The position numbers and the translations under genes are program-made. Below are positions 1-7,762 of a DNA stretch of 64,000 nt, piece after piece. The first letter of the stretch is position 1. Each line of letters begins with the position of its first letter. Source of the stretch: Vreelandella sedimenti (GTDB taxonomy: Bacteria > Pseudomonadota > Gammaproteobacteria > Pseudomonadales > Halomonadaceae); the NCBI RefSeq assembly GCF_013416325.1, contig NZ_JACCGK010000005.1, positions 1 through 64,000 on the forward strand, read 5' to 3'. The notes beneath the pieces are model-generated. The model was not told where the DNA came from and made no database searches. It saw only the letters and a list, made by a program, of their open reading frames with translations.

Positions 1-39
1 GGCGCGAATGGCATTGGCTAGCTCAAAACGGCTATTCAT
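1..39 (-). CDS. tkt: Transketolase, N-terminal fragment (cut by window edge)
   Basis: Only the first 13 codons are inside the window, read on the minus strand from ATG at 39-37. They give MNSRFELANAIRA, which matches the very conserved transketolase N-terminus (E. coli TktA begins MSSRKELANAIRA). An AAGG Shine-Dalgarno-like sequence lies about 10 nt upstream. Transketolase moves two-carbon units between sugar phosphates and accepts erythrose 4-phosphate, the predicted end product of the divergent pathway at 638-5483. It directly follows the tal remnant at 86-282, so the two look like one former tal-tkt unit. The call rests on 13 residues plus context. Confidence 0.72.
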   Translation of the reverse strand, partial: MNSRFELANAIRA

Positions 40-85
40 ATCAGTTATACCTTGGATGTTGGTTGTTATATTGAGTGGCGTATTG

Positions 86-282
86 TTAGGCGCGGCCAAC
101 CAGGCGCTGAGTCATCATTGACTCTAATGTCTGTTGGTCACTGGCGAAGTGCCGGATCCCATCAGTCAGCATCTCGTTGGCCACTGCGCCTTGATTGTGC
201 TGCAAACGAAACTTCAGCTTCTTCTATCGCCCGCGTCGGCCACGACCAATGAGTGTTCGCGTAATCCAGCCAGAAGCGACAT
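86..282 (-). pseudogene. tal: Transaldolase remnant with large internal deletion
   Basis: On the minus strand, ATG at 282-280 follows an AAGGAG site (291-296, 8 nt spacer) and encodes MSLLAGLREHSLVVADAGDR, matching the start of transaldolase B-type enzymes (LTSLRQYTTVVADTGD in E. coli TalB). This frame stops at 214. In another frame, codons from 223 to 89 encode a 45-residue tail containing FRLQHNQ, LTDGIRHFASDQQTLESMM and a TAA at 88-86, matching the transaldolase C-terminus ([20 protein letters not shown]). About 250 codons, including the Schiff-base lysine, are missing at a junction near 225. The gene cannot encode an active enzyme. The upstream signals are intact, so the transcript may still serve the downstream tkt. 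Confidence 0.8.
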
Positions 283-301
283 TGCCTACTCTCCTTAAAA
301 A

Positions 302-322
302 TGAACATGCTTTGTTCAAATG
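302..322. promoter_or_regulatory. Candidate operator (inverted repeat) between tal and rpiB
   Basis: TGAAC (302-306) and GTTCA (314-318) form a 5-bp inverted repeat. The segment GCTTTGTTCAAATG (309-322) resembles elements at 380-392 (opposite strand), 4111-4124 and 4321-4333, with core TTTGTWCA. It lies just upstream of the tal ribosome binding site and between the divergent units. It could bind the SorC-family regulator encoded at 2944-3942. The motif is seen; the binding is inferred. Confidence 0.4.
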
Positions 323-379
323 ATTGTCCATTTAGACCGATTTAGTCAAATCGCCGTGCCACTTGAATCGATTTTAAGG

Positions 380-410
380 CATTGAACAAAAGTATAGTGT
401 TTGGTAGATA
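380..410 (+). promoter_or_regulatory. Promoter of the rpiB-kinase-regulator unit with overlapping operator-like site
   Basis: TTGAAC (382-387), a 17-nt spacer and TAGATA (405-410) make a plausible sigma-70 promoter. The reverse complement of 380-392 reads CTTTTGTTCAATG, a copy of the candidate operator element, and it covers the -35 box, a typical repressor position. The leader to the rpiB start at 638 would be about 220 nt of AT-rich sequence in which I see no further gene. Confidence 0.45.
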
Positions 411-637
411 ATGTTTTATTCTCAAATAATTCTTTTATTATCAATATTTTATTTATTTATTATTGATTTTAATCCTGAGCCATTCTAGAAAATGCAAATG
501 GATCTTATGATCGATGTGTTTACAAATGCTCGGTTGGTGGTAGATTGAATGACGTTAGTAGATGGCTGGCAACTGCGGGGCGGTATTCATCGTTGTTAGT
601 CGTCCGCGTTTCTATTTCCTAGAAAGGGAGAACATGA

Positions 638-1111
638 ATGTCTAGTGCGACGTTTTCTCTCAAAGTCGCCATTGGCGGTGATGAGGCCGCTTACGACTTG
701 AAAGAGATTCTCATTGGTTATATCCGAGAGTTAGGCTACAAGGTTGAAGATTTTGGCACTTTTAATGCCCAGCCGGTGCTGTACCCCGATGTTGCCTTTG
801 AGGTGGCTACGGCGATTAGGGAGGGGCGCTTCGATCGTGCAGTACTGGTATGTGGCACGGGAATCGGAGTAGCTATTTCTGCCAATAAGGTGCCCGGTAT
901 CCGCGCTGCGCAGGCACACGATACTTACTCAGCAGCAAAGGCGCGCACCAGTAATAATGCACAGATTGTCACGCTTGGATCCAGAGTGATTGGGCCAGAG
1001 TTGGCTAAATCAATAGTGGCAACCTTTTTGGGCAGCAACTTTTCGGGTGGAAATTCCGAATTAAAAATAGCAAAGATTGACGAATATGAGTCCCGATTGA
1101 ATACTCCGTAA
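638..1111 (+). CDS. RpiB/LacAB-family sugar-phosphate isomerase, probably tetrulose-4-phosphate isomerase
   Basis: A 157-residue protein of the RpiB family, cytosolic, which interconverts aldose and ketose phosphates. The family motif CGTGIGVAISANKVPGIRAA is at about residues 72-91, with the active-site Cys72, and SNNAQIVTLGSR follows. The N-terminal phosphate loop reads GGDEAAYDLK rather than the CDH-G form of ribose-5-phosphate isomerase, as in the EryI/DerI-type enzymes known from tetritol pathways. The start at 638 follows AAAGGGAG at 7 nt; the ATG at 634 runs into a stop after three codons. The neighbouring ketose kinase and tetritol dehydrogenase suggest D-erythrulose 4-phosphate to D-erythrose 4-phosphate, though ribose-5-phosphate isomerase activity cannot be excluded. 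Confidence 0.85.
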   Translation: MSSATFSLKVAIGGDEAAYDLKEILIGYIRELGYKVEDFGTFNAQPVLYPDVAFEVATAIREGRFDRAVLVCGTGIGVAISANKVPGIRAAQAHDTYSAAKARTSNNAQIVTLGSRVIGPELAKSIVATFLGSNFSGGNSELKIAKIDEYESRLNTP

Positions 1112-1204
1112 CCGTGGTATCGCTCATATTCGTCGACGCTGATTAATAACAACAGCATGCAAGCTGTGATCACGCAGTTTGGCCTCACTCCAGAGGATAT
1201 AATA

Positions 1205-2935
1205 ATGACACGCCTATTTAATGATCCAAATGATTTCCCTGAAGAAGCTCGTTTAGGTTTAGTAGCTGCTCATCGCGATAAGCTGATGGCTGTACCGGGA
1301 GGCGTCGTACGCAGTACGCGCAGCCAGCCAGATAGTGTTGCGGTCGTGGTTGGTGGTGGTAGTGGCCATTATCCCACCTTTGCGGGATTGGTTGGGCAAG
1401 GGTTGGCCCATGGGGCGGTCATGGGAAATCTGTTTTGCTCGCCTTCTGCACAGCAAGTTTATTCCGTCGCCAAAGCCGCCAACAACGGCGGTGGTGTGCT
1501 GCTCTCTTTTGGGAATTATGCGGGGGACGTGCTGCATTTTGGTGAAGCGCGAGAGCGTTTGATCGCGGACGGTATTCCCTGTGAAATCGTGCTGGTCACT
1601 GATGATGTCGCCAGTGCACCCTTGGCGGAAATTGATAAGCGCCGTGGCATCGCCGGTGATCTCACCGTTTTCAAGGCCGCCGCCGCTGCAGCAGAAAAGG
1701 GATTATCACTGGAAGAAGTGGTTCAAGTGGCGAAGGAAGCAAATCGCTGCACGCGCTCTTTTGGAGTGGCGTTTGAGGGGTGCATGTTACCGGGCGCAGC
1801 CGATTCGCTCTTTCATGTGCCCGAGGGCAGGATGGCCATAGGACTGGGGATTCACGGCGAGCCGGGTATTAGTGAGACAGATATCCCTTCCGCAGACGGC
1901 TTGGCAGAAATCCTCGTTGCCCGATTATTGGAAGAAGTTCCTGACGGTATCAGACTCCAAGGAGCTCGGGTGGCACCGATACTCAATGGCCTGGGTACTA
2001 TTAAGTATGAAGAGCTGTTCGTTATTTATCGCAAGGTTGACGAGTTGCTGCAGGAAGCTGGATTAATCATTGTGGAGCCCGATGTGGGCGAGCTGGTGAC
2101 CAGTCTTGATATGGCCGGGGTTTCGCTGACGTTGTTCTGGCTTGATAAAAACATGGAGTCGCTGTGGGTCGCCGCTGCGGATGCGCCGGGCTATCGAAAA
2201 GGCAGCGTGACGCCAGCGCAGGCGCTGGATCCTGCCGAGGTAGAGGTGGTTACGCAAGATGAGATTCCCGAGGCTAGCGATGCCTCGCGAAAATTAGCGT
2301 GCGGCGTCGTTGAGGCGCTCGAAGTGCTCGCAAATACGGTCAATGAAAACTGCGAGATGCTGGGCCAGATTGATGCGGTTGCTGGGGATGGTGATCACGG
2401 TATTGGTATGCAGCGGGGCAGCAGGGCTGCGCTTGAAGCGGCAAAAGAGGCTCTTGATGGCGGGGCTGGTGCGGAGACAGTGCTGCAGTGGGCTGGGCAG
2501 CGCTGGTCAGACGAAGCGGGCGGTACCTCTGGTGCCATATGGCGGGTTATCTTAAAAGCGATGGGGGAGTCGCTTGGCAATGAGAAGCCGTTATCAGGGC
2601 AGCGTCTTGCCGCTGGCGTGGTCAACGCCCGTCAACAAGTCATGGCATTTGGTAAGGCTGAATTGGGCGATAAAACGCTTGTCGACGTGCTGGTGCCTTT
2701 TGCCGATGCTCTGTCGTGGGAGGCTGAGAAAGGTCAGGCAGCTGTGGTTTGCTGGGAATCCGCTGCACGCATAGCGAGTGAGGCTGCTGAGGCTACCAGA
2801 CAATTAATTCCCCGTGTTGGCCGCGCACGCCCATTGGCTGAAAAAAGCGTGGGTACGCCTGATGCCGGTTCTGTTTCATTGGCGCTGATTATTCAGACGC
2901 TGATTCCTGTGTTGAAAAAGTGTCAAGCAAGCTGA
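1205..2935 (+). CDS. Dihydroxyacetone-kinase-family ketose kinase (erythrulose kinase type)
   Basis: A 576-residue fusion of a DhaK domain (about 1-330) and a DhaL domain (about 365-570), the layout of ATP-dependent dihydroxyacetone kinases. GGGSGHYP and the substrate-binding histidine motif GLGIHGEPG mark DhaK; AVAGDGDHGIGM is the Mg-ATP-binding DhaL signature. The opening MTRLFNDP and the text VGELVTSLDMAGVSLT are, from memory, close to D-/L-erythrulose kinases (DerK/LerK) of mycobacterial tetritol clusters. I chose ATG 1205 because AGAGG (1192-1196) lies 8 nt upstream; an in-frame start at 1157 adds 16 residues without support. The predicted reaction is erythrulose plus ATP to erythrulose 4-phosphate. 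The exact ketose and its chirality are inferred from context. Confidence 0.85.
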   Translation: MTRLFNDPNDFPEEARLGLVAAHRDKLMAVPGGVVRSTRSQPDSVAVVVGGGSGHYPTFAGLVGQGLAHGAVMGNLFCSPSAQQVYSVAKAANNGGGVLLSFGNYAGDVLHFGEARERLIADGIPCEIVLVTDDVASAPLAEIDKRRGIAGDLTVFKAAAAAAEKGLSLEEVVQVAKEANRCTRSFGVAFEGCMLPGAADSLFHVPEGRMAIGLGIHGEPGISETDIPSADGLAEILVARLLEEVPDGIRLQGARVAPILNGLGTIKYEELFVIYRKVDELLQEAGLIIVEPDVGELVTSLDMAGVSLTLFWLDKNMESLWVAAADAPGYRKGSVTPAQALDPAEVEVVTQDEIPEASDASRKLACGVVEALEVLANTVNENCEMLGQIDAVAGDGDHGIGMQRGSRAALEAAKEALDGGAGAETVLQWAGQRWSDEAGGTSGAIWRVILKAMGESLGNEKPLSGQRLAAGVVNARQQVMAFGKAELGDKTLVDVLVPFADALSWEAEKGQAAVVCWESAARIASEAAEATRQLIPRVGRARPLAEKSVGTPDAGSVSLALIIQTLIPVLKKCQAS

Positions 2936-2943
2936 CATGATAC

Positions 2944-3942
2944 ATGCCCTTCAACAACCCCTGGATGCCGAGGATGAATGGTCAAGACGCTGCAGATATA
3001 GACTTAATGACAGAGATTTCAACGCTCTACTATGTGCAGGGGGAAACGCAGGAAGCGATCGCAAATAGGCTCGGGCATTCGCGTGTGCGAATAGGGCGGC
3101 TGCTCAAACGTGCCCAGGCAGAAGGCATTGTCGACGTTCGAGTGCGCCTGCATCCCGCTGTGAGTGTTGAGATTGAGCAGGAGCTCAAACGGCGCTTTGG
3201 CCTGAAACGAGCGTTGATTGCCCTGGATAACGCCGACCCGGATGTGCAGCGCTCGTCAGTCGCGAGTCTAGTGGCAGATCATCTGTCGCGTAGTTTGACC
3301 GATGGTCAGATCGTAGCCGTTGGCATGGGGCGTAACGTGGCCGCCGTGGCGGATAACGTTTTCCTGGCAGAGTCGTTAAAGGTTTCATTTGTGTGTGCAA
3401 TTGGTGGCTCGCTACGTGCAGGTGAGCATATGAATCCCGATCATATTTGTCGTCGCCTGGCGAGTAGGTTTGGCGGTGACAGTGAGACGCTTTATGCCCC
3501 TGCACTGGTACAGAGCGGCGAACTTAGGGATGCATTGTATGAAAACTCCACCGTGCGCCAGACCCTGGACCGCGCTCGACGCGCGGATACCGCTTTGATT
3601 GGCGTGGGTGACGTAAGTGAAGACAGTAATATGGTGCGTATGGGGTGGTTTTCGGCCCAGGAAATTGCAGAAGCACGGCTCTCTGGAACCGTGGGCGATA
3701 TGATGGGCTATGACTTTATCGATATCCATGGGAAGCCTTCCGCAATGCAGATGCAGGGGCGTGTGGTGGGGCTTAATATACAGGATCTCACGCGTATTCC
3801 AGACGTTATTGCCATCGCCAGTGAAAATACTAAAGCGGTCGGGATACTGGGGGCGCTGCGTACCGGGGTTATCGATACCTTGGCGACTAGTGTCACTAAC
3901 GCGCACACCATTCTGCGTCTCGATGAAGCGACTACCGGGTAA
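2944..3942 (+). CDS. SorC-family sugar-binding transcriptional regulator
   Basis: A 332-residue regulator with an N-terminal helix-turn-helix (QEAIANRLGHSRVRIGRLL, about residues 36-54) and a C-terminal sugar-phosphate-binding domain related to sugar isomerases, typical of the SorC/DeoR-like group that includes EryD of erythritol loci. It starts 8 nt after the kinase stop, so it is co-transcribed and probably self-regulating. The start is uncertain: 2944 lacks a good Shine-Dalgarno, and ATGs at 2965 and 2974 are alternatives. It probably responds to a phosphorylated tetrose or pentose intermediate and controls the divergent tal-tkt unit, its own operon and the dehydrogenase-transporter operon through the TTTGTWCA elements. 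Family is clear; ligand and targets are inferred. Confidence 0.85.
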   Translation: MPFNNPWMPRMNGQDAADIDLMTEISTLYYVQGETQEAIANRLGHSRVRIGRLLKRAQAEGIVDVRVRLHPAVSVEIEQELKRRFGLKRALIALDNADPDVQRSSVASLVADHLSRSLTDGQIVAVGMGRNVAAVADNVFLAESLKVSFVCAIGGSLRAGEHMNPDHICRRLASRFGGDSETLYAPALVQSGELRDALYENSTVRQTLDRARRADTALIGVGDVSEDSNMVRMGWFSAQEIAEARLSGTVGDMMGYDFIDIHGKPSAMQMQGRVVGLNIQDLTRIPDVIAIASENTKAVGILGALRTGVIDTLATSVTNAHTILRLDEATTG

Positions 3943-4110
3943 GTGCGCGCTTAATTTGTATTCAAAATCTAGGATTTCTCGGCATCTTACGCTTAGGCCA
4001 GCCCAACTTCATCTGTTGCATTTATTGGCTTCCTTTAGGCATGTGGTCACTCTTTAGCATGCCTGGTTTCTCCCTTGTCTCCCGCTCCGATGCTAGCGAT
4101 ATTTGGCGAG

Positions 4111-4150
4111 CTTTTGTACATTTGTACGGCTATGGAACATATAGTATATC
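4111..4150 (+). promoter_or_regulatory. Promoter of the dehydrogenase-ABC transporter operon with operator-like repeats
   Basis: The 434-nt gap 3943-4376 is AT-rich and holds no gene I can support. CTTTTGTACATTTG (4111-4124) and TTTGTAC again (4121-4127) form a direct repeat matching the rpiB promoter element. TTGTAC (4122-4127), a 17-nt spacer and TATATC (4145-4150) form a possible sigma-70 promoter. A further related copy, CTTTTGTAAAGCG, lies at 4321-4333 close to the start codon, and TTGACT-N18-TTAATT (4272-4301) is an alternative promoter. Confidence 0.4.
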
Positions 4151-4376
4151 TTGTGACGATGTTTTTGTGTGGCCGTAATAATAAATAATTTCCATTTTTA
4201 AAATTTAAATATAGAAAACAATTAATTATGTTATTGGTCTAAAGTATAAGGTTAGAAAATTCCATTATGGATTGACTCGGCTATGCTTAAAGCAGTTAAT
4301 TCATATGTACACAACAAGATCTTTTGTAAAGCGTGCGCCGCTAGCCAAGCAATACAAGATATATTAGGAGTGAGTA

Positions 4377-5483
4377 ATGCATAACGCCGATAACAACAAT
4401 CACACCGAACTGCCACTGACCATGCAAGCCGTTGTAGCCTACGCGCCTGGTGATTATCGTCTTGAAGAGGTGGGCGTGCCGAAGGTGGGAGAGGGTGAAG
4501 TCCTGATAAAGGTTGAAGCGTGCGGAATCTGCGCAGGCGATCTCAAAGCATATGAAGGCGCTCCCAGCTTTTGGGGAGATGATACTCAGCCTGCTTATAT
4601 CAAGGCACCAATGATTCCAGGCCATGAGTTTATTGGTCATGTGATGGCTTTAGGAGAGGGCGTTAAAAACCTTGAGGTCGGTGATCGCGTTATTTCTGAG
4701 CAAATCGTGCCTTGCTGGGAGTGCCGTTTCTGTAACCGTGGGCAGTACTGGATGTGCGAAAAACACGACGTGTATGGATTTCAGCACAACGTAAATGGCG
4801 GTATGGCTGAATATTTGGTCTTTCCTAAAGAAGCCATTAATCACAAGTTGCCCGATGAAATTCCGATGGAGAAAGCGGTTCTTATTGAACCCTATGCTTG
4901 TTCGTTACATGCCGTTAAGCGTGCGCAGATTGAACTGGGAGATGTGGTTGTCCTCTCCGGGGCAGGAACCTTAGGGCTAGGAATGATCGGTGCGATCAAA
5001 AAGTCCGGACCTTCCAAGCTGGTCGTACTGGATCTCAATAACAAGCGATTAGAACTTGCTAAACAGTTTGGTGCTGACATTGTCCTGAATCCCGCTGAAG
5101 TCGATGTTATTGACTACGTTAAAGGCATAACGGAAGGCTATGGTTGCGATATTTATATTGAGGCGAGCGGTGCGGTACAGTCGGTAGAGCAAGGTCTTTA
5201 TATGATCCGTAAATTGGGTCGCTTTGTCGAATTTAGTGTATTCAAAGAGCCAGTGACTGTTGATTGGAGCATTATTAGCGATCGTAAAGAGCTGGATGTA
5301 CTGGGTGCGCATCTAGGCCCTTATTGTTACCCACCTGTCATTGAAGGGATTGGTAATGGTGATTTCCCAACCGATCATGTGGTGACCCATAAGCTGCCGT
5401 TAGCCGAATTTCATCAAGGGCTAGATCTAATGCGCAATGACCCTAACGCGTTAAAGGTTGTGCTTATACCTGACGGGAAGTAG
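4377..5483 (+). CDS. eltD: Zinc-dependent erythritol/L-threitol-type dehydrogenase
   Basis: A 368-residue medium-chain dehydrogenase/reductase, cytosolic and NAD-dependent by family. Catalytic-zinc residues sit in EACGICAGDLK and GHEF, the structural-zinc cysteines in PCWECRFCNRGQYWMC, and the Rossmann motif is GAGTLGLG. FWGDD, SEQIVPCWEC and the C-terminal run VDWSIISDRKELDVLGAHLG recall the characterised erythritol/L-threitol dehydrogenase EltD of Mycolicibacterium smegmatis very closely. AGGAG at 4366-4370 supports the start at 4377. It heads the transporter operon and would oxidise an imported tetritol to erythrulose, the substrate of the kinase at 1205. The symbol is transferred by remembered similarity; a related polyol substrate remains possible. 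Confidence 0.82.
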   Translation: MHNADNNNHTELPLTMQAVVAYAPGDYRLEEVGVPKVGEGEVLIKVEACGICAGDLKAYEGAPSFWGDDTQPAYIKAPMIPGHEFIGHVMALGEGVKNLEVGDRVISEQIVPCWECRFCNRGQYWMCEKHDVYGFQHNVNGGMAEYLVFPKEAINHKLPDEIPMEKAVLIEPYACSLHAVKRAQIELGDVVVLSGAGTLGLGMIGAIKKSGPSKLVVLDLNNKRLELAKQFGADIVLNPAEVDVIDYVKGITEGYGCDIYIEASGAVQSVEQGLYMIRKLGRFVEFSVFKEPVTVDWSIISDRKELDVLGAHLGPYCYPPVIEGIGNGDFPTDHVVTHKLPLAEFHQGLDLMRNDPNALKVVLIPDGK

Positions 5484-5541
5484 GTAGTGGAAGTTTCTTA
5501 TTTATAACTTATTTATAACTACAATGATAACCGGAGTGATC

Positions 5542-6186
5542 ATGTCGGCGACATTAAATTCGGTGCCCGGTGATAAGCGTATAAAAGCCTATGTGGCAGC
5601 TGCTTTTGCTTTAGCACTGGTTGCACTCATGGCGTTTGATACCAAAGTCATTAGTCTTACTGAACTTGAGAGCGCGGTGGGGTTTTCACCACAGCAATTT
5701 GCTCAGGAAACATTTCCAGAGATCCAAGCGTATGTCGAGAATAACGCTGTAAATGCATCGGTATTGGCGCCAGAGGTTCTCCAGGATGCCGGAGCGGCAG
5801 GTGAGAAATACGGCGTCGCTGCCGGCATTGGCCATATTGTGCCGGTCTCTTTATCCGGAGTTGCTGTAGAAAGCCGGGGGGGCGTTTACACCCTAGAGGT
5901 TGCCGATGTGCCTTCAGATATCGTCATTCGTGTGCAAACAGGCCCAGCCATTAATGGCACTACGCTGAGAGATACAACCGGCAATATTCAATTTGGCGAC
6001 TTTACCAATCAGATTGAGTACCAAGATGTCGGCGCAGCGCTCAATGATGAAATGAAGCGTCAAGTGCTTGCGGATATTTCCGGGCAAGAGTTAACCGGAA
6101 AAACGTTAGAAGTAGTCGGCTCCTTTACCATGATAAATCCCAAAAACTGGCTAATTACTCCTGTGAGTATAGTGACCATTGAGTGA
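5542..6186 (+). CDS. DUF2291 family protein
   Basis: A 214-residue protein with a hydrophobic N-terminal segment (about residues 14-36) and a periplasmic-looking remainder, matching DUF2291. Members are almost always found inside ribose-type sugar ABC transporter operons but have no established function. I chose ATG 5542 because GGAG (5533-5536) lies 5 nt before it; 5524 would add six residues. No lipobox cysteine is visible, so this copy is probably membrane-anchored by an uncleaved segment rather than a lipoprotein. It sits between the dehydrogenase and the ATPase, 9 nt before the latter. A role in assembly or substrate delivery of the transporter is possible but unproven. Confidence 0.75.
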   Translation: MSATLNSVPGDKRIKAYVAAAFALALVALMAFDTKVISLTELESAVGFSPQQFAQETFPEIQAYVENNAVNASVLAPEVLQDAGAAGEKYGVAAGIGHIVPVSLSGVAVESRGGVYTLEVADVPSDIVIRVQTGPAINGTTLRDTTGNIQFGDFTNQIEYQDVGAALNDEMKRQVLADISGQELTGKTLEVVGSFTMINPKNWLITPVSIVTIE

Positions 6187-6195
6187 GGGGCGGCT

Positions 6196-7743
6196 ATGAA
6201 TATCGATAGATCAACAGTGGAAGTGGCTCCACCCGAGGTGATTCTTTCTGCACGCAATATCGAAAAGCGTTTCGGTGCCGTGCAAGCCCTCAAAGAAGTG
6301 AACTTCGATATATATCGAGGACAGGTGACAACGCTGTTTGGCGAAAATGGAGCTGGTAAATCTACGCTGATGAAAATTTTGTCTGGTGTCATTGCTCAGA
6401 CGGCTGGGGAGATTGTATTGGAGGGAGAGAGCGTCAGCTTTTCTTCACCGTCGGATGCTGAAGCGCTGGGGATTACCATTATTCATCAGGAGTTGAGCTT
6501 GGCCTCTAACCTGAATGTGCGTGACAACATTTTTATGGGGCGTGAGCTGACTAAAGGAAGGGGCAGCGTCGACTATAAAGAAGAGGCACGTCAGGCTGAA
6601 TTGTTAATGGAGGAGCTGGATGAACCGATCCACCCTCTTACCCTGGTCGAAGATCTACGGGTTGGGCAGCAACAAATCGTTGAAATCGCTAGAGCGCTGT
6701 CCAAGAACTCTCGCATTTTGATTATGGATGAACCGACTTCCGCATTGAGTGCCACGGAAGTCGAGACGTTATTTAAAGTCGTTCAGGATCTCAAAAACAA
6801 GGGTGTGTCGATTGTTTATATTTCTCACCATTTGGAAGAGGCGTTGCAGATTACCGATCATGCCGTTGTTCTCCGCGATGGGGTCATGACTGCTTACGCC
6901 CCACGTAGTGATATCGACCTGCAGTGGATCGTCAGGCATATGGTAGGAGAGAGTTTCGATCTTGGCTCACCGCCTACAGGGTATGAGCAGGGCCCTACCG
7001 CGCTCTCTATCCAGAATCTTTACCTCAGCGACGATAAAGTGGCAGGTCGCTATGTTGTTGAGGATCTTTCTCTTGATGTGCGCGCCGGCGAGATTGTCTG
7101 CATTTATGGACTAATGGGCGCTGGAAGAACTGAGTTATTGGAATGTGTGGCAGGACGAACTCGGCAGTCCAAGGGAGATATCTTGCTCAACTCAACTGAC
7201 GTATCGCATTACAACATTGCACAGCGAATCGAGAGAGGGTTGGTGTTAGTGCCTGAGGATCGCCAGCGTGATGGGTTAGTGCCCACCCTGTCAGTCGGTA
7301 GAAATCTGTCGCTAGCCAGTATCCATGCGTTTACTCGCAAGGGGCTTACTTCTTCCAGCTTGGAAGCAGAAATGATTAATTCAGCTATCGATAAGGTGCA
7401 CATTAAAACAGACGGCGGGGAGGCTGCCATTGGTTCATTGTCTGGCGGTAACCAGCAAAAAGTGGTGATCGGTAAGATGTTGGCTACCCATCCAGACGTC
7501 ATCATACTTGATGAGCCAAGCCGTGGTATCGACGTGGGCGCCAAGGCCGAAGTGTTCAAGTTATTGAGCCAAGGGGCTCGGCGGGGGTTGGCGGTTGTCT
7601 TTACAACATCTGAAGTGAGCGAGTGCTTGAGTATTCCACACAGAGTGCTGGTGATGAGCAAAGGACGGATCTCCGCTGAATTCAAACCGGGTGTAACGAA
7701 AGATGAAATTATGGCTGCTTCGGGCGAATCAGTTGCTGCATGA
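6196..7743 (+). CDS. Ribose-type sugar ABC transporter, duplicated ATPase subunit
   Basis: A 515-residue protein with two tandem ABC domains (about 15-250 and 265-505), the RbsA/MglA arrangement of carbohydrate transporters of the CUT2 class. Domain 1 has Walker A GENGAGKST, a degenerate signature LRVGQQQ and Walker B ILIMDEPTSAL. Domain 2 has an altered Walker A (GLMGAGRTE), signature LSGGNQQK and Walker B VIILDEPSRGID. Degenerate motifs in one half are usual for this class. GAGGGG precedes the ATG. It powers import through the permease at 7763, with the binding protein at 8960. The cargo, probably a tetritol, is inferred from the linked enzymes. Confidence 0.92.
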   Translation: MNIDRSTVEVAPPEVILSARNIEKRFGAVQALKEVNFDIYRGQVTTLFGENGAGKSTLMKILSGVIAQTAGEIVLEGESVSFSSPSDAEALGITIIHQELSLASNLNVRDNIFMGRELTKGRGSVDYKEEARQAELLMEELDEPIHPLTLVEDLRVGQQQIVEIARALSKNSRILIMDEPTSALSATEVETLFKVVQDLKNKGVSIVYISHHLEEALQITDHAVVLRDGVMTAYAPRSDIDLQWIVRHMVGESFDLGSPPTGYEQGPTALSIQNLYLSDDKVAGRYVVEDLSLDVRAGEIVCIYGLMGAGRTELLECVAGRTRQSKGDILLNSTDVSHYNIAQRIERGLVLVPEDRQRDGLVPTLSVGRNLSLASIHAFTRKGLTSSSLEAEMINSAIDKVHIKTDGGEAAIGSLSGGNQQKVVIGKMLATHPDVIILDEPSRGIDVGAKAEVFKLLSQGARRGLAVVFTTSEVSECLSIPHRVLVMSKGRISAEFKPGVTKDEIMAASGESVAA

Positions 7744-7762
7744 TTATTCAATCGGATAGGTA

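Noticed and set aside
52..252. 66-codon plus-strand open frame at the window start
   Set aside because: It is antisense to the transaldolase remnant, whose minus-strand codons explain the sequence.
3412..3906. 164-codon minus-strand frame
   Set aside because: Shadow of the SorC regulator, with composition unlike a protein and no ribosome site.
3960..4060. Short minus-strand frame with basic residues that might be a transposase start
   Set aside because: Only about 19 codons, no family match I can defend and no inverted repeats.
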